NCBI RefSeq assembly: GCF_000013045.1
Contig: NC_007677.1
Coordinates: 3,160,203 to 3,224,202 of the forward strand
DNA from: Salinibacter ruber DSM 13855
Lineage (GTDB): Bacteria; Bacteroidota; Rhodothermia; Rhodothermales; Salinibacteraceae
DNA length: 64,000 nt
Reading direction: 5' to 3'
Position 1 is the first letter of the stretch; the number at the start of each line of letters is the position of its first letter. Both the position numbers and the translations under genes were made by a program. Of the stretch, positions 62,751-64,000 are shown in pieces. The notes beneath the pieces were generated by a model. It did not search any database, was not told the origin of the DNA, and saw nothing but the letters and a program-made list of their open reading frames with translations.

Positions 62751-64000
62751 CTAAGCGGCCCCAACTGCTGCCCCGTTGGAGCCGGACGCCGACACGTTCG
62801 GGGCGGGCTCCAGCGCCGCCTCGTCCTGGCGGGGGGAGGCGCTTCCCCCTGCCCCGGAGACGTCGAACTGTTCGATGAGGTCGCTCAGGTCGTCGGCCTG
62901 CCGGGACATGTCGTCGGCCATCTCCGCCAGCTGGTTCGTCGAGTTCGACACGCTGTCGGCAACGCCGGAGATCGACTCGACGCTCTCGGCAATCTGGGTC
63001 GTCGTGGCCGACTGCTCCTGGGTGGCCGCCGCGATCTCGTCGATCGTCGCCGCCATGTCGTCGATGGAGGCGGTAATCTCGTCGAGGGCATCGGAGGCCT
63101 CCTCCGTAAGGGCGAGCCCGCTCTCGACCTCGTCGGTGCCCTTCTCCATCGCGGCCACGACCTCGTCGATTTGCTCCTGAATCTGCACGACCACGTCCGA
63201 AATCTCCTGGGTTGCGGAGGTGGTCCGCTCGGCCAGCTCCCGGACCTCGTCGGCCACCACGGCGAAGCCTTTTCCTTCCTCGCCGGCGCGCTGGGCCTCG
63301 ATGGCGGCGTTGAGGGCGAGGAGGTTCGTCTGATCGGCGATGTCCTCAATGACCTGCACGATGTCGCCGATCTCGGCGCTCGCCTCGCCGAGGGCCGACA
63401 CCTTGTCGGAGGAGGAGTTGACCACCTCGACGATGCGCTCCATCGCCTGGGTGGTGCGGTTGAACACCTTCTCGCCCCGCTCCGCGAGCTCCGACGCCTC
63501 TCGGGCCTTCTCGTTGGTGCGCTCGGCGTGCTCGGAGGACGACGCCACGGTCGACGACATCTCCTCGACGGCCGCCGCCACCTCCGTCGTCTGTTCCGCC
63601 TGCTCTTCGGTCCCGGCCGACATTTCCGCGGCCGTCGAGGCCGTCGTCTCCGCGGCCGCCGAGAGCTGGCTGCTGGTGGTCTCGACCTCCTGAATGAGGT
63701 TGGCAAGCTGGTCGATCATCGCGTTGACCTGCTTCATGAGCTGGCCCACCGCATCGTCCTTCTGTACGGTCAGCCGCTGGGTCAGGTCGCCCTGCTCCAC
63801 CGCCGACAGCACGTCGGAGATGCGATTGAACTGCTCGCGCAGGTACTCCTGCTCCTCCTCCGCCTCGTGCTGAAGGGTCTCGGCCTTCTCCAGGGCCTCT
63901 TCGGCCTGCGCCGACTTCTCTTCCAGGGCCTCGGTTTTCTCCCGGCTCGCCGTCACCATCGCGTTGAAGGCATCCGCAAGCTGCCCAATCTCGTCCCCCT
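62751..64000 (-). CDS. Methyl-accepting chemotaxis protein, N-terminus beyond the window
   Basis: The 3' part of a receptor gene: at least 415 residues, open to the window edge. The visible N-terminal part reads [14 protein letters not shown], the end of a HAMP domain, followed by a long coiled coil with a second HAMP-like unit and the MCP signalling domain ([40 protein letters not shown]). An Ala/Ser/Pro tail ends the protein without a CheR-docking pentapeptide. The ligand-binding part is outside the window. Confidence 0.93.
   Translation of the reverse strand, partial: GDEIGQLADAFNAMVTASREKTEALEEKSAQAEEALEKAETLQHEAEEEQEYLREQFNRISDVLSAVEQGDLTQRLTVQKDDAVGQLMKQVNAMIDQLANLIQEVETTSSQLSAAAETTASTAAEMSAGTEEQAEQTTEVAAAVEEMSSTVASSSEHAERTNEKAREASELAERGEKVFNRTTQAMERIVEVVNSSSDKVSALGEASAEIGDIVQVIEDIADQTNLLALNAAIEAQRAGEEGKGFAVVADEVRELAERTTSATQEISDVVVQIQEQIDEVVAAMEKGTDEVESGLALTEEASDALDEITASIDDMAATIDEIAAATQEQSATTTQIAESVESISGVADSVSNSTNQLAEMADDMSRQADDLSDLIEQFDVSGAGGSASPRQDEAALEPAPNVSASGSNGAAVGAA

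Noticed and set aside
1-64000. Many long open frames antisense to, or out of frame with, the genes listed (for example opposite sprA, dnaX, flhA, flhB)
   Set aside because: High GC content makes stop codons rare in all frames. These frames lack family motifs, signal peptides or ribosome binding sites and have runs of Arg/Pro/Gly typical of shadow translation.

Overview
The window is about 65% GC, is densely coded, and its proteins are strongly acidic (Asp/Glu-rich linkers, few lysines). It carries a T9SS/gliding-type SprA gene beside a complete flagellar export and motor block and a bacterial sensory rhodopsin I with its transducer. This combination points to an extremely halophilic, flagellated member of the Rhodothermota/Bacteroidota, most likely Salinibacter (S. 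ruber or a close relative). The species is an inference from gene content; no search was run. No rRNA, tRNA, CRISPR array, insertion sequence or prophage was seen.

Positions 1-7.6 kb hold housekeeping genes: a truncated FadL-type porin, mltG, tsaD, a LytR_C protein, rsfS, DUF423, a zinc-ribbon protein and lipB. Positions 7.6-15.4 kb are one giant gene, sprA. Positions 15.7-25 kb carry a saccharopine-dehydrogenase-like enzyme, the classic dnaX-ebfC-recR block, an RDD protein, tdk and three membrane proteins (UPF0126, MFS, MarC). A LysR regulator lies at 25.1-26.1 kb. Positions 26.2-36.2 kb form a Bat (Bacteroides aerotolerance) cluster read leftward: DUF58, a BatD-like anchor, a Sir2 deacylase, BatA, BatB, two TPR proteins, BatD and BatE, without a MoxR ATPase in the usual place. 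A membrane histidine kinase (36.4-38.6 kb) is divergent from miaB, followed by a CapA-like phosphoesterase and a DUF4286 protein.

From 42.3 kb the window is devoted to sensing and motility. An HDOD protein and the sensory rhodopsin I/HtrI pair read rightward. Facing them is a leftward flagellar series, motA-motB-fliL-fliM-fliN-fliO-fliP-fliQ-fliR-flhB-flhA-flhF-flhG-orf-fliA, which encodes the C-ring, the type III export gate, the stator, the FlhF/FlhG pair and sigma-28. Upstream of motA lie a six-helix chemoreceptor, a thioredoxin-like CPC protein and the end of another chemoreceptor.

The main regulatory observation is that three non-coding sites match the sigma-28 (FliA) consensus: upstream of the HDOD gene, the rhodopsin/transducer pair, and the thioredoxin-like/chemoreceptor pair. 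The two rightward sites share the same unusual form, TAAA-N14-GTCGATAA. The FliA made here therefore probably switches on light sensing and a possible redox or metal receptor together with late flagellar genes. Other oddities are a six-residue insertion at the signalling tip of HtrI, an FlhF whose GTPase motifs are eroded, and long coding overlaps between fliM/fliN and fliL/motB.
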